64,000 nt of DNA from Hetaerina americana (Eukaryota; Arthropoda; Insecta; Odonata; Calopterygidae): NCBI GenBank assembly GCA_022747635.1, contig JAKTNV010000004.1, forward strand, positions 88,476,552 to 88,540,551, in the 5' to 3' direction. The notes under the pieces were generated by a model. It worked only from the letters and a program-made list of their open reading frames with translations, had not been told where the DNA came from and did no database searches. This document shows positions 1 to 10,559 of this stretch, in pieces; positions within the stretch are counted from its first letter, which is position 1; every line of letters starts with the position of its first letter. A program made the position numbers and the translations under genes.

Positions 1-66
1 TGTATTTGGTAGTTGTCCATCCAAAAACCCACCTTAACCGCAAGATTACCTTATAATAATAATATA
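1..66 (-). repeat. Terminal repeat of a Penelope-like element (copy A)
   Basis: The first ~65 bases (TTTGGTAGTTGTCCATCC..., then CCTTAACCG and GATTACCTTATAA) recur with small differences at 9260-9320. The segment lies on the 3' side of the minus-strand Penelope-like coding region at 430-1760, so it is probably that family's 3' untranslated end. The element may continue beyond the left window edge. Confidence 0.45.
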
Positions 67-429
67 TAAAACTTATGTGAAAGTCTCACGGGTGTGAATA
101 GTGATGTACATCAAGATGGCACTGGCGAACAAAAACAAGAACACAGAAACACAACAAAAAAAATTCTCTCGTTTCCGAATATTCGGTGGTCTAACCACCT
201 TTCTCAAGGAAGAGAAGGAAGGAACTGAGGAAAAGGTTTTAACAGAAGATGCGCGGGACGCTGGATAGAAGGGGTAGGTGGGGAAAGATTTGCGAGGGGA
301 AGAGTTGTTAGGGGAATTTTAAAAGTGTGGGAATAATATGGAATATTTTAGGAGCGGAGGGGGGGTGAAAATATCTGAAGACTGGGGATATTAATGGCTA
401 ATATTAAAAACCTGGTTCATTCCAGGAAT

Positions 430-1760
430 CAAGGAGTCATGTAAACGCCTGTATTATTGTTTTGAGTTTAGGTGGAGGGTTAGTGGGTGGATGGGATGCT
501 AATATGGAGACATTATAGCATTTATCAAAGGGGGTATTATGTTCGGAGGCATTTTTTGGAATTGGAAGCATCCCAATCAGGGAAGAATTCTTGCATGAGG
601 CCCGGTAGTTTTTAATTGAAATATTTAGGGATGTGGTACACTGTCCAGTATAGAAGGCAGGGCATATTTGGCACTTCAGGTGGTAAACTAAAATGCTGGA
701 AATACATGAGGAGTGGGGAGTTGGTGGAAGAGAATCAAAAAGCGGGTGGAAGATGGATGGGGTTCAGATTTTGAAAATACGACATGTTTTACATTTAGGT
801 TTATTGCAGGGCGTGGGAGTGGCGTCGGGACGGGCCGGGGATTTTATGAGTGGATTGGTTGATTTGAGAAGATCTGATAAATTGGCGGCGCGTTTGAAAA
901 AAACAGAGAGACATTTGGGAAAAAGTTTGTCGGTGGCATTATGGTTTTTGAGGATAGGGTAGAGGTCTTTTAGGAATAATCGCAGAGATTCTAAGCCTGC
1001 GAAGTATGTGGTGCAAATTGAAAGAGGATGGGTTTCCGCAGTGGAGGAAGGTTTGGGAGGGTAGGCATGTCTTCGGATCCTTTTGTTAAGTAGGGATTCA
1101 GTATAACATCGTTAGAGGAGGGAACAGTGTAGATTTGAAAGGAAATTATCAAGGGAGTCAGGGTCATTGCAAATTCTGTGTCTTCTAATGGACATGGAAT
1201 AAGGAATGGAGCGTTTGGAGTGATATGGGTGGCAACTATCATAATGTAAGTATTGTTGTTTATTGGTGAGTTTTATATGCACAAAAATGTGCAATTTTTG
1301 GTATATTAATGTTACATTTACATCTAGGAAGGTTATTTGGAAGGAGGAAACAATAGAATTGAAGGAGAAAGAGGATGAAGCATTGAGATCGGAAAAGAAC
1401 GTTTTCAGGGAATACGTACCATGTGGCCAGAGAAGGAAAATATCGTCGATATATCTGAACCCAAATAGAGGTTTCAGGGGTTGCTTTATCAGGATTTTTT
1501 TCGCTGCGAGACCTATACTGAAGTTTGCATAGGAAAGGCTGAACCTGCTGCGCATGGCATAGTCCTTGATCTGCAAGTAGAATTTATTGTTAAAGGAGAA
1601 GGAATTACGGGTGAGGATGAAGTCGGAAAAGCTAAGGAGAAATTCAGTGCTGGGCATGCGTTACTTAGGGTGTTGGGAGAGATATTAATGGAGAGCGGAG
1701 AGACCTTTTAGTGAGGAATGGATGTAAAAAGGGATGTGGCATCAATGGTGGCCATGGTAA
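430..1760 (-). mobile_element. Decayed Penelope-like retroelement: reverse transcriptase plus GIY-YIG endonuclease
   Basis: Minus-strand translation in shifting frames gives a Penelope-like (PLE) polyprotein. The RT core is the longest open piece (1112-1657). It contains FYLQIKDYAMRSRFSLSYAN, matching the PLE 'K-G-T-A-M-G-..-SPSYAN' block, then FRYIDDIFLLW with the YxDD catalytic motif near 1456, then LDVNV and the C-terminal PLE block HPYHSKRSIPYSMSIRRHRI. In another frame, about 1110 down to 770, come FKRAANLSDLL and CNKPKCKTCRI, the typical PLE linker with cysteine pairs. From about 695 down to 435 lies YHLKCQICPAFYTGQCTTSL...IKNYRASCKN, a GIY-YIG endonuclease relic. Known PLEs carry RT followed by a C-terminal GIY-YIG nuclease and insert by target-primed reverse transcription. 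Frameshifts and stops show that the copy is dead. The 5' RT half is missing or unrecognisable. Confidence 0.85.
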
Positions 1761-2040
1761 TCTCAGTATCAAGAGGAAGGGAGGATGATTTTAGCCTTTC
1801 CAGGAAATGGTATGAATCTTTAGTGAATGACGGTAGGGGGTGGACTATTAGCTTCAGGTAGTGGTCTACAAATGCAGAGATTCTTCCCGTTGGGGAGTTA
1901 CGGGAGGATAAAATCGGACGACCGGGATTGCCCGGATTATGGATATCCGAAAGGATATAGAAATGAGGGGTGCGTGGGTGGAGAGGAGAGGGCCGTGTAT
2001 GTTTTTTGTGTGTTTCTATGACTTTGTTTTTGTTCGCAAG

Positions 2041-2057
2041 ATCTATCTATCTATCTA

Positions 2058-2138
<81 letters not shown>
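2041..2138. repeat. Compound microsatellite (TATC)n (TA)n (GT)n
   Basis: About 20 bases of TATC repeats run into roughly 62 bases of TA and then about 16 bases of GT. The tract abuts the head of the SINE at 2141. ORFs through here are repeat artefacts (poly Tyr-Ile). Confidence 0.97.
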
Positions 2139-2139
<1 letters not shown>

Positions 2140-2140
2140 G

Positions 2141-2408
2141 GTCGCGGTACTCCAGGGGGTAGAGCGCTGGACTGCTGACCGGATGGTCCCGGGTTCGATT
2201 CCCGGGCGAGGCACACTGGGCACCTACCGCTCCACCCAAGCTAAAGTGATTTTTCGGGTACCAGGTCTTCCTGGGAAACCATAACCGGTACAGGGAAAGG
2301 AACTGGCCCCCCACCCTCATGTGTGAATTTCACACGCCGCATAGGGATTAGTACTGGGTGAACTCTACCATCACCTACTAAACTGACTTTCGGGTTGATT
2401 ACTGTGTT
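2141..2408 (+). mobile_element. tRNA-derived SINE, family 1, full-length copy
   Basis: The head resembles a tRNA: an A-box-like segment GGGGGTAGAGCGCTGG, then a perfect B box GGTTCGATTCC inside CCCGGGTTCGATTCCCGGG. A ~190-bp tRNA-unrelated body follows, shared with copies at 8551 and 18754 (minus). Shared body blocks include TTTTTCGGGTACCAG, GGGAAAGGAACTG and GTACTGGGTGAACTCTACC. The body carries the small palindrome GTGTGAATTTCACAC. The 3' side runs into a TA microsatellite (2416-2466), possibly its tail. SINEs of this type are transcribed by RNA polymerase III from the A and B boxes and mobilised by LINE machinery. Confidence 0.9.
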
Positions 2409-2411
2409 TAT

Positions 2412-2415
<4 letters not shown>

Positions 2416-2473
<58 letters not shown>

Positions 2474-2480
2474 CACACAT
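2416..2480. repeat. TA / AC microsatellite
   Basis: About 51 bases of uninterrupted TA followed by a short AC run, directly 3' of the SINE-1 copy. Confidence 0.97.
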
Positions 2481-2699
2481 ATATATTCCTCTCGATGATA
2501 TCGTTTCAGCATGATAATTCGGTGAAATACAGATGTAAAGCAAGGGCATATATGCACCAGGTGTTCACTGAGATCAAAATCGTAACAGTTCACGAAGTTA
2601 GGACACAATTGCAAACCCCCTGCACTTAAGTATTTACCTATCACCCCGGATACGCGAATACAAGTCCTAAACTTCCCGCTGAAATCCGAATTGGGGCAA

Positions 2700-3900
2700 A
2701 CATCTGTCCATGTGCGTCTTCTAAGCACTCAGCACCACCGCCTCAACGGCTTCAAAGTTCTCCAAAATCAAAGAAAAAATAACACTCTCCTTTTCCTCTA
2801 AAGTAAGGAAAGCGAGGGGAGGGGTGACGAGGCGAGAGAGCGAGCGGCGCATGCGTAGCAGGGACGAGATACCCTCCCTCACACAGGCCTCGGCATAACC
2901 CGTGATCAAGAGGGCACAGCAGGGGTCCCCCCGCCGACCGACCGACGCCGGGTGCTAGTTGCCCGCCTGACGTGGCCACGCGAGCTCCGAGGGGCGGTAA
3001 ATTGATGGCGTCAGGAGGGCGAGCCAACCTTTCGCCCGTTCGAGTCACTTTCGATCGCGCCGATATTCGCTTTTGCTCTCAGCCCGTTTCGCCGCAACTT
3101 ACGTCTTCGAAGATCTTTCCAAAGTCGGACTAGTTCTCCAGCGTCCTCCTGCAGTAGTTCACCCTCTCCGACCTTTGACTCCGCTTTGACCACCCCGGTT
3201 ACTTTCCGCGACCTTTCTGCGTCCTTCCCGGCCCGTCTCTCCTGTTGACTTTTTTCTTGGAAGATTATTTCAATGGCTGTCGGAATTGAGGACTAAAGAG
3301 TGGCATTGAAGTGGAAGGAAAAGTGAGGTGGGGTGCGTGGAGCTAGTGGTGGACGTCACTCAGGAGCGCTTTACAACGTTAAAGGACCTCGCGCTTAGGA
3401 TAAGGGGTCCGTTAAATTTGACGATCCGACCACGGGCCTTCGAAGCCTTTACCATCATGATATGCTGAATTTGAATTTTTTAAAGTGGCGGAGACTGCTC
3501 AAAGACCGGTCTTGTATAAACATTGGCCAGAATTGAGAAGCCTTAAAAGAGCCAACTGGTGTGGGCTCTTGACGCAACGTGAGTTCGAGATTTCTTCTTC
3601 AAGACGAATACCAGGGTGATTGGGGACTCCCCCAATTCCTCCTCCTCTCCCTCCCGGTGGCAGCAGTGTCCCCATCCCTCCATTCCCTCACAACAGTGTG
3701 GTCGGATACCTCGCTCGCTTCCCCTGGTTGGCCCCCTTCCGAAACCTACCCCCGGGGCCGCGCCCTTCCCTCACCGCCCCCAACGGTGGGAGAGTCCGGA
3801 GGTGGTGGTCATCAACTGGGGCAGGATGCGATGATCGTCCCTCCTGTCTTCGTGTTGAGAGAGGTTGCCAAGTCACCGAGAGGACACTGAGGTGAATATT
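2700..3900. other. GC/CpG-rich patch, no convincing gene
   Basis: This stretch is clearly richer in GC and in CG dinucleotides than its surroundings, especially 2800-3250 and 3600-3890. Several overlapping open frames occur on both strands (for example 2752-3048 minus and 3579-3890 plus), but they are proline/serine/arginine-rich, mutually overlapping and match no family I recognise. Such ORFs are expected by chance where TAA/TGA/TAG are rare. It may be a regulatory CpG-rich element or an unrecognised 5' UTR. Confidence 0.5.
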
Positions 3901-6900
3901 CTGTGTCGGTGAATATGGCATAGTGATAGTTTGCCACGATCGAATTGTTGCTACTTTCAATTCTATTCACGAGTTCCCATGGGAGCGATAAGGAGTGAGG
4001 GTGGAATCAACTTAAGTCGATAAACGGTATTGATAAGAATCGTTGGAATAGTCATGTATACATTGGCATTTTAAACGTTAAATTCAAAAAGATGTTGTTA
4101 TACAACTGTCCTTTAAAGCGCACATGTGTTGGTCTCAGTTAATGCAACAGCCCTCTATTTACGGGGGTAAGTCAAATGAAATCCTCAAAACTTAAATAGT
4201 TTTCTTGTTGTAATTTCAGGATTACTCCTTTCTCTCTCATGCGATTTTCATATGTATTTCTCTTGTCGTTCAATACAAGTATTTCCGCGCGGATTCCATA
4301 GCTCACGGATACATCTAGGAAAACCATAGAGTTAAATACTCTCAAAATCTCTGCCGCCACAACACGGAGTGACCTGGTCGAGGGGAGCCTGTCACGGAAA
4401 TAACATTTTTTAAGAACTTCCAGTCCAGGCGTCTTTGCCATCCAAACGATACAGGTGAATTTCCATTCTGAACTACCATTCGTCGATGAATTTAGATATG
4501 TTTCAGACCCCCCTCACTACTAAATAAAAGAATGATAGATTGCTCTTACTCTGTGATGAATTTTGAAAGTAGAGCGGTTATGTTTTCGCTACTTTTTCGT
4601 TTAAGTATCATGCTGTCAGTGGTAGCCCACTCATCAAACCTAATGGCTATCACCGTGGGAAACAAAAATTGGTACTGGCACGATGTTTTCAAATAGTCGC
4701 GCAGTTTTAAGGCCTCCACTTGAACCTCCCTATTATTAATTTGAGTCAAATGCAAAGTTGGTTGTAAAGGTTTTTCAATGGCGAAGGCCTATGAAAGTCT
4801 CGAATCGTCACCTTTGGCTCTTGCCACTAATGAAATACGTCGATTTTGAGGTTCTCTTTTTAGTATGAATGCAATTTATTTGGCAATTTTTGTCATTTAA
4901 CTTTCCCAATCATTGAACCGCGTTTAAAAAAATATATGGCTTGGTCCTATGAAAAAAATGGAATATTAAGTTTACTCACAATGCACGCTTCTAAAATAAA
5001 AACGGTGTTATTTCTAATGACGTGATGCTTCACTCACCACTCACTGTATCATTTAGCAAATCATTGGCATTAGTTAATTATATCGGAGCATATTTGTTTT
5101 CAGGTGAATTTAACTGATTAAATCCTTAATATAAAAAAATATTGTTACATATATCTGGGGCCACGGTTCATGCAAAAAATAGAACTTGAACCATGGATTT
5201 GCCAATTCTGAGAGAATAAAATAAATTAGCAAGTAATAAATTAATGTTTAATGAGAAGAAAAACGACAGTAAGTTGGTAGAGAAAATAAGGTGAAAAATG
5301 TACGAGCCCATTTGATAATTAGATAAATATATTTTGCGTGAAAGTAATACGGTAATATTTAAACGATATCCTAGTGATTACATTTTAATTTACGTAAAAA
5401 TAATGCCATATTAAATCATCGAATAAAATTTCACTCTCGCATGCCTAACCAGTGTCTATTTTGAGGTGCTCCTATCCTAGAAATGACATCATGAAATAAA
5501 ATGTCAGTTGAAGGCTATTTTATGCTCGTTTCGTCAACCAAACGTGTCAGATGTTTAGAGTTCCAGGAGTGTAAAATACAGTGTTCAGATGAAATGGCAA
5601 TGTCGTCCGTTAACTGCATATTATGAAATTGTCCGCATGTATTGAAATTGGGCTACTCTCTCTCTGATGTGTGTCTGAGGAGTATTATTTTCTACTATCA
5701 TATTTATCTTAATCTTAATATATCTCTGAACAAACAACCTGAAATATAGTGTGGTAGTACTGTTTAAAAATAATAAGAAAATATACCTTAATTAAAGGCT
5801 AATGCATGAAATGAATGTGCAAAAGAAATGAATAACCAGAAAAGGAAATGTTTAATGCCCAATATGAATCATTTTACAAGCGGTCGTCGCACACATATAT
5901 TTTCACCGGCGCACGTACATCATGGAGAGCTACATGGAATACCGGGATTCACTCTCACTGGTGGACTGCCACAAGAGTTGAAGAGAGTGAAGAAGATCAA
6001 AGAGGCCATTGAGGCTCTCAGAGTAAATGGGAGAATGGACGAGCCTTAGCTTAAAGGACGAAAATAGCATTGGCCATGGCTCTTAAAAGCAACAACAAAG
6101 GCATCAAAAAGAAAAGAAAGGAGTGTATATTCCCGCGGCCTAATCGCACCGCCTGCATCCTCATTCAATCGCAGATCACGGAGATGTGCGTGGCGTTCAG
6201 CACCGTCATAGAAATTGAAAATCATCAAAGCCTGATCTAAATCAGAATAACTCTGCTGATTAAGTTGAAAGCAGGTCTCTTTGGCGATGATGCTGGAAAA
6301 GTATTACTAGCTCCATGTAGCTACTGTAAGAGAGATCGTGAGAGTCAGATTAGGGAGAGAGATTTGGTATGTGTTTTCCCGAAAATTATTAGGAATTTGC
6401 ATAACTCCCAATGACCATGATAGAAAATATATATTTCTTTATATACTAATTAGCCTAGATTACTGCGATGAATGCTGTCTACTTTAGCTAACCATTATTC
6501 CATTGTTCTTCTTACCATTAGCAGTTCTAAACACGTAGAAAAGTATTTCGCACTTAGATAACGCAGTGCTTATACGTGGCTGTATTTAAAATTGCCTCCA
6601 TTATTTCAAATATTTTTAAATTTGAAATGGTACATAATAAATATTTAAGGAAAAATTTATTTTGATGTTTCACCCCTAGTCACGCATTCTAGTCGTGGCT
6701 TGCGATGATGGAATCCATGTAGAATATGTAGCTACTGACCAATATCTTTTTAAGGTAATGGATCGGATGGTAAGCACGCGCCATGAGTGGTATCTTGTAC
6801 AGCGAACTTGTACGCTGAGGTTTCCGAAAATGGTGATCTACAACGTACTATCTCAGATGATTTAGAATTACCTTCTAAGAATTTACCCAAATCATCGTCT

Positions 6901-7839
6901 TGTACCAGTTTTGTTCGAGCATAAGAAGAAATTTGATTTGACGTGGCGGTGATATCTTGAGATAGCTTGATGTTTGGGAAATTCGATTGTATTAGAAATA
7001 TATTTCGTTAGCGTGCTTTCTGTGCACTGAAGTGATCAACTCCATCTGGAGTGAAAGAGCAAGAAAATGGCGTGCCACATGAAAGCGTAAATACCACAGA
7101 GTGTAGAGATAAGAGAGCTGACTTAGAAGACCCAACAGTTTATTTTTGTTCCCAAATGTATGACGCTCTTTGGTTTACCTTGAGAAGTTACTGAAGTAGA
7201 AAGTAATGTCGTCTTACAATAGTTATCTGCTGAGTGACAATTTCCTTATATGCCGATGAAGAATCTTGGCGATCCTTTTTTTGCACTTTTAATAAAAAAT
7301 AGTTAATATTATTAGTAGGAGAAGTCTATAGGCTTAGGGTTAGGGTTGGATGGATTCCAGCACTACATACGTACTACTGATCTCTTAAGCCCTGAATAAA
7401 ATGAAATGAAGCAAAATATCGTTGAAACCCATACTACATACGTAATAATATTGTATTATAATAATTCATTCCTGAGCTCTGTATACCCTCTAATACACTT
7501 AATTTCATCAAAAAGTCTATTCCCGTCCTTACTCTACCTCACTTTCTCACCATTCTTACCTCTGATTACCATTTTCAAAATTCGATTGCCTCTCAGTATC
7601 TCCTGAATACACCAGTCCCCTCTTCTTCGAATATCTTCCAGCAGACGTCTATCTCCTCTTATTAGGTATTGGACTTGGCCGTTTGTCTGTTTTCCTTTCC
7701 ATTAATTTTACTATTTTCAGTGCCTTTTTATGAAGTAAGTTTAATATTGTAAATGTGTGACGAAACGTTTGCTGCTAGAAGAGGCTCCATAGTCTCAATC
7801 TCGCCCCAAAATAAAGAAGAATATCTACCTATCTATCAA
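3901..7839. other. AT-rich intergenic or intronic DNA without recognisable features
   Basis: No domain, tRNA or clear repeat was recognised. Short open frames at 4172-4441 (-), 4546-4755 (-) and 5828-6049 (+) have no recognisable motif. The last ends in a lysine/glutamate-rich segment (LPQELKRVKKIKEAIEALRV) that could be an old coding fragment, but nothing confirms it. A sequence at 4157 (TACGGGGGTAAGTCAAATGA) looks vaguely like a mariner-type terminal repeat, but no partner end was found. Confidence 0.5.
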
Positions 7840-8335
7840 AAGCCTCCAATCTGCACTTCTTTCTTACCTCAACGACCAAATTTCCGAGCCATAGAAAACT
7901 GTCTTTATTGGAGTTTTCACTAGTATTTTCTTCATACCACCATTTAAGGTGCCTTTCACCTTCTCGTCGTATATATTTCCTTGCCTATTTATTCTGGGAA
8001 ATCGCATTGCCTTCGTTTCATTATGATTTATTGTAATTCCTTAGCAATCAGACTGATCCTGCAATGTGTTGAAAAGTTCACATATTCACAAAACCCCGGA
8101 CACCGTCGCTAAGGTTTGAGGAATGAGATTTTATGACACAGACCATGCATGCAGAAATATTAGAATAATAAAAGGTTGGATTTGTGGCCTTTTGGCTGAC
8201 TGACTATTTACAGCTTTGTTATCCTTAATTTACAGCTTTGCAACCCTTATTTGAAGACTGACCTCTTTTAATTTCATTCCAACCAATCCGATGTCTCCCT
8301 TAATATTTCTTCCGCCAAATTTACTAGCTTTCGAA
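7840..8335 (-). mobile_element. Non-LTR retrotransposon reverse-transcriptase relic A
   Basis: Reading the minus strand from about 8330 gives NLAEEILRETSDW, then DNKAVNSQSAKRPQIQP, a decayed '(F)xDDxAxxxQSAxGLQ' RT motif-C block. About 100 bp further on come GITINHNETKAMRFPRIN, the block normally following motif C ('kTKvM.i'), and KILVKTPIKTVFYGSEIW, the 'LYGSE.W' block. This order is that of the C-terminal half of RTE/Jockey-type reverse transcriptases. Several frame changes and stops are present. Relic B at 8880-9130 has the same 'QSANGLQ' and 'KVLVKTLI' blocks, so they belong to one family. Confidence 0.7.
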
Positions 8336-8550
8336 GTATAATAGCATAATGAGTAAGACTTCAAAAATTTGCTCTAAATCTGCATGCTTCATTGACTGCA
8401 AAATGAACATAATGGAAGATAGGAAAGAATGTGAGTCGAGTAGGAGAACTTGTCGCGCCGAAGTTTGGTAAACATCATGTACAAGTTAATGACTCAAAGT
8501 ACTATATGACGTTGTGAAATATCATAAAGGTAAAACGAACGCTAAATATG

Positions 8551-8810
8551 TACGCGGTAGTCCAGAGGGTAGAGCCTTGGACTACTGACGGGCCTGGGTT
8601 AAATTCCCCGGTAAGCCTCTCTGGGCACCCTCAGCTCCACACAAGCTGTGTGATTTTTCGGGTACTAGATCTTCCTGGGAAACTATAACCGGCACAGGGA
8701 AAGGAACTGCCCCCCCTACCCTGATGTGTGATTTTTACACGTCGTTGGGCTTAGTACTGGGTGAACTCTACCATCACCTACCAAACCGACCTTCAGGTTG
8801 ATTACTGAGT
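8551..8810 (+). mobile_element. tRNA-derived SINE, family 1, copy with target-site duplication
   Basis: This aligns along its length with the copy at 2141: TACGCGGTAGTCCAGAGGG head, a degraded B box (GGGTTAAATTCCCC), then the same GTGATTTTTCGGGTA, GGGAAAGGAACTG and TGGGTGAACTCTACCATCAC blocks. The flanking sequence AACGCTAA occurs at 8538-8545 and again at 8817-8824, each followed by an ATGTA-like string, consistent with a target-site duplication. It sits between the two RT relics. Confidence 0.9.
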
Positions 8811-8879
8811 TATGCAAACGCTAATGTATTTTGAATATTATTTGTGCTACTTTACTTTATCATGATGCGGTAATGCAGC

Positions 8880-9130
8880 TTCGTCCACGCACCATATCAA
8901 AGTTTTAACTAGTACTTTCTTAAAATCCTTAATCAAAGTTCCTGCTTATCGGCTCCAAAGCGTACAGCGGAGTTTGTAAACCATTGGCAGACTGACCAAT
9001 CAGAGCTTTGTCATCCGTAAACCTAACTGATTTTATGAATTCCCTGATTTTCATTCCTTTTTCCAGCTCTACCCCATGCCTCTTCACTAATTTCCTCCAT
9101 ATATGCGTTGAAAATTACAAGTGATAATAG
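8880..9130 (-). mobile_element. Non-LTR retrotransposon reverse-transcriptase relic B
   Basis: Minus-strand translation gives FNAYMEEISEEAW, matching the 'LFNvYmEeI..EA' block of RTE-like RTs. It then gives IKSVRFTDDKALIGQSANGL, the (F)xDD catalytic block with FTDD in place of FADD, and after a frame change FKKVLVKTLIW. In relic A those last blocks are separated by ~160 bp of RT sequence, so relic B carries an internal deletion. The frame shifts once between EEISEEAW and the FTDD block. Confidence 0.7.
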
Positions 9131-9239
9131 ATTACTATAATATATATAGGATAGGGATGCTGGATGGGATGTAAGGAGGAAGGAAGTACTCAGAGATGAA
9201 GAGGGACTTGAGGTATAGTAGGTTTCTGGATTTTGTTGT

Positions 9240-9330
9240 GTTAGGAGTCACAAAATATTTATTTGGTATTTGTGTCCATACAAAAACCTACCTAAACCGG
9301 TGTATTACCTTATAAATAAAAAATACATAA
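9240..9330 (-). repeat. Penelope-like terminal repeat (copy B)
   Basis: TTTGGTATTTGTGTCCAT, AAAAACCTACCTAAACCG and TATTACCTTATAAATA match the window's first 65 bases at most positions. By analogy this is a 3' end of the same Penelope-like family. No coding sequence of that family was recognised beside it. Confidence 0.45.
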
Positions 9331-9479
9331 TATATATAGCATATATAAAATATATACATATATGTAATACATATATATTAACTATAGATAATTTAACTGC
9401 CTGCACCTTTTCCTAATACTGGCCATCCGGACTCTTTAACCCCAACTTGCACCTGAGCAGCCTGAGACATGTACAGGTT

Positions 9480-9780
9480 GCAAATAAGTCTCCTATCAAA
9501 GGGGGTGGGCGTATTAGTATTAGTCATATTGAGAGAGGACATGTTTGGTTAATAAACATGAGGCTGTAATACAGAGGAGAACGATGGGCAAAGGAGTAAG
9601 CGGTAGAAATAGAAGCGACATGTTGGATGCTATGCAGGGAGAAAGAATATTCTATGCGGAAATGAAGATCGATTTCTTGTAGTGTCGGATGTTCTGTGGT
9701 GTTTTGTTAGGAGAGATAAGGAAATGTGCCGTATTGAACATGTTCTTGTTTACTTCTCTTAGGTCACTAATTCCTTTAGA
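9480..9780 (-). repeat. Unclassified dispersed repeat, also at 21360-21510
   Basis: Shared blocks with 21360-21510 include TAGTGTCGGATGTT / TAGTGTTGGATGTT, TTAGGAGAGA and GGCAAAGGAG. The minus strand has a run of about 60 codons without stops containing EHPTLQEIDLHFRIEY. The other copy has the equivalent QHPTLQ followed by a stop. It lies downstream of the minus-strand endonuclease relic and could belong to that retrotransposon or to the Penelope-like element; I cannot decide. Confidence 0.35.
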
Positions 9781-9934
9781 GGGTCAATTTTTAAGGATTT
9801 TTCGGGTACGTTCGTGGCTGTAAAATGTTTTTGTCCCTAGATGGGGAAATGAAAATTTGATATATGGAGTTCAACGTGAAATAATTTAATAGTGACTTAC
9901 AGTTCTATTTTTCTTTACCACCAGTTTTAAAATT

Positions 9935-10430
9935 ATGTGCTTCCATCAATAGGTTGGATGTTGAAATCTCCACCAATTATTGGATGCCGCTCTTTTTTTT
10001 GAGATGAAAAGTTATAGATTTTTTTATCTAGTTCTAGTACTGAATGAACTCTATCTTCTGGTGTACCCGTAAAATTCCCCAACATATGGGTAGATTCACT
10101 TGGATTAAGGAGTTTTAAATGAACACCAAGCAATTCCCAAACCGTTACCCGGAATTACCTCAACACTGATAGCTCAAAAGTTCTTTAGTGCAATAAAGAT
10201 ACCACCCCGATTCTGTTTACTCCGTCATTTCTGTAAACGGAAAGAGATTTTGGGAAAATGCCAGTCGAGTCAGTGTTTCTATTTTAGTGGATAATCAATT
10301 CCACTAATTACTTCTGAGATTGTGCTTTGAAGTGGGTGATGATGTACAGGGGTTTGTATTTTTTTTTAATTGGAACACTTAACTTATGATACAGAGATAG
10401 TTTACTTGACCTTAGGGATATATTTAATTG
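9935..10430 (-). mobile_element. CR1-type retrotransposon endonuclease domain relic (ORF2 start)
   Basis: Minus-strand reading gives SLRSSKLSLYHKL near 10430, an 'N.rSl..Kl..l' start block. It continues with GIFPKSLSVYRND ('eIFP..Y.vyRkDR'), NRGGIFIALKNF ('GGGV.ia.k') and HPIIGGDFNIQPIDGST, where IIGGDFN is the hallmark of APE-type endonucleases of non-LTR retrotransposons. The last 66 codons (9933-10133) are still open; the rest needs frame changes. In live elements this domain nicks the target for reverse transcription. It sits just downstream of an SGNH-like ORF1 relic on the same strand, the order expected of CR1/L2-type LINEs. The RT domain is missing from this copy. Confidence 0.75.
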
Positions 10431-10559
10431 GGACCATTTTTATTAGCATCATATCCCTCATAAAATTTTACGTACAATGTTATCTAGTTCATATTGTTAC
10501 CTATTGTATGCAACTCTAACCCTCACTTCATATAAAGCAAAGTTCTTGGCAAGGAGGAC

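Noticed and set aside
2141..2215. Functional tRNA gene
   Set aside because: The A- and B-box-like sequences are the head of a repeated SINE with the same downstream body at 8551 and 18754. The clover-leaf is imperfect.
2051..2320. Protein frames rich in Tyr-Ile repeats around the TA tracts (also near 13466 and 54359)
   Set aside because: Direct translations of TA/CA microsatellites.
4157..4441. Mariner-type terminal repeat and transposase at the 4.2 kb minus-strand frame
   Set aside because: One end only vaguely resembles a terminal repeat, no partner end was found, and the 89-codon frame has no transposase motif.
7335..7348. Telomere-like TTAGGG repeat
   Set aside because: Only two consecutive units in ordinary AT-rich DNA; not a telomeric or interstitial telomere tract.
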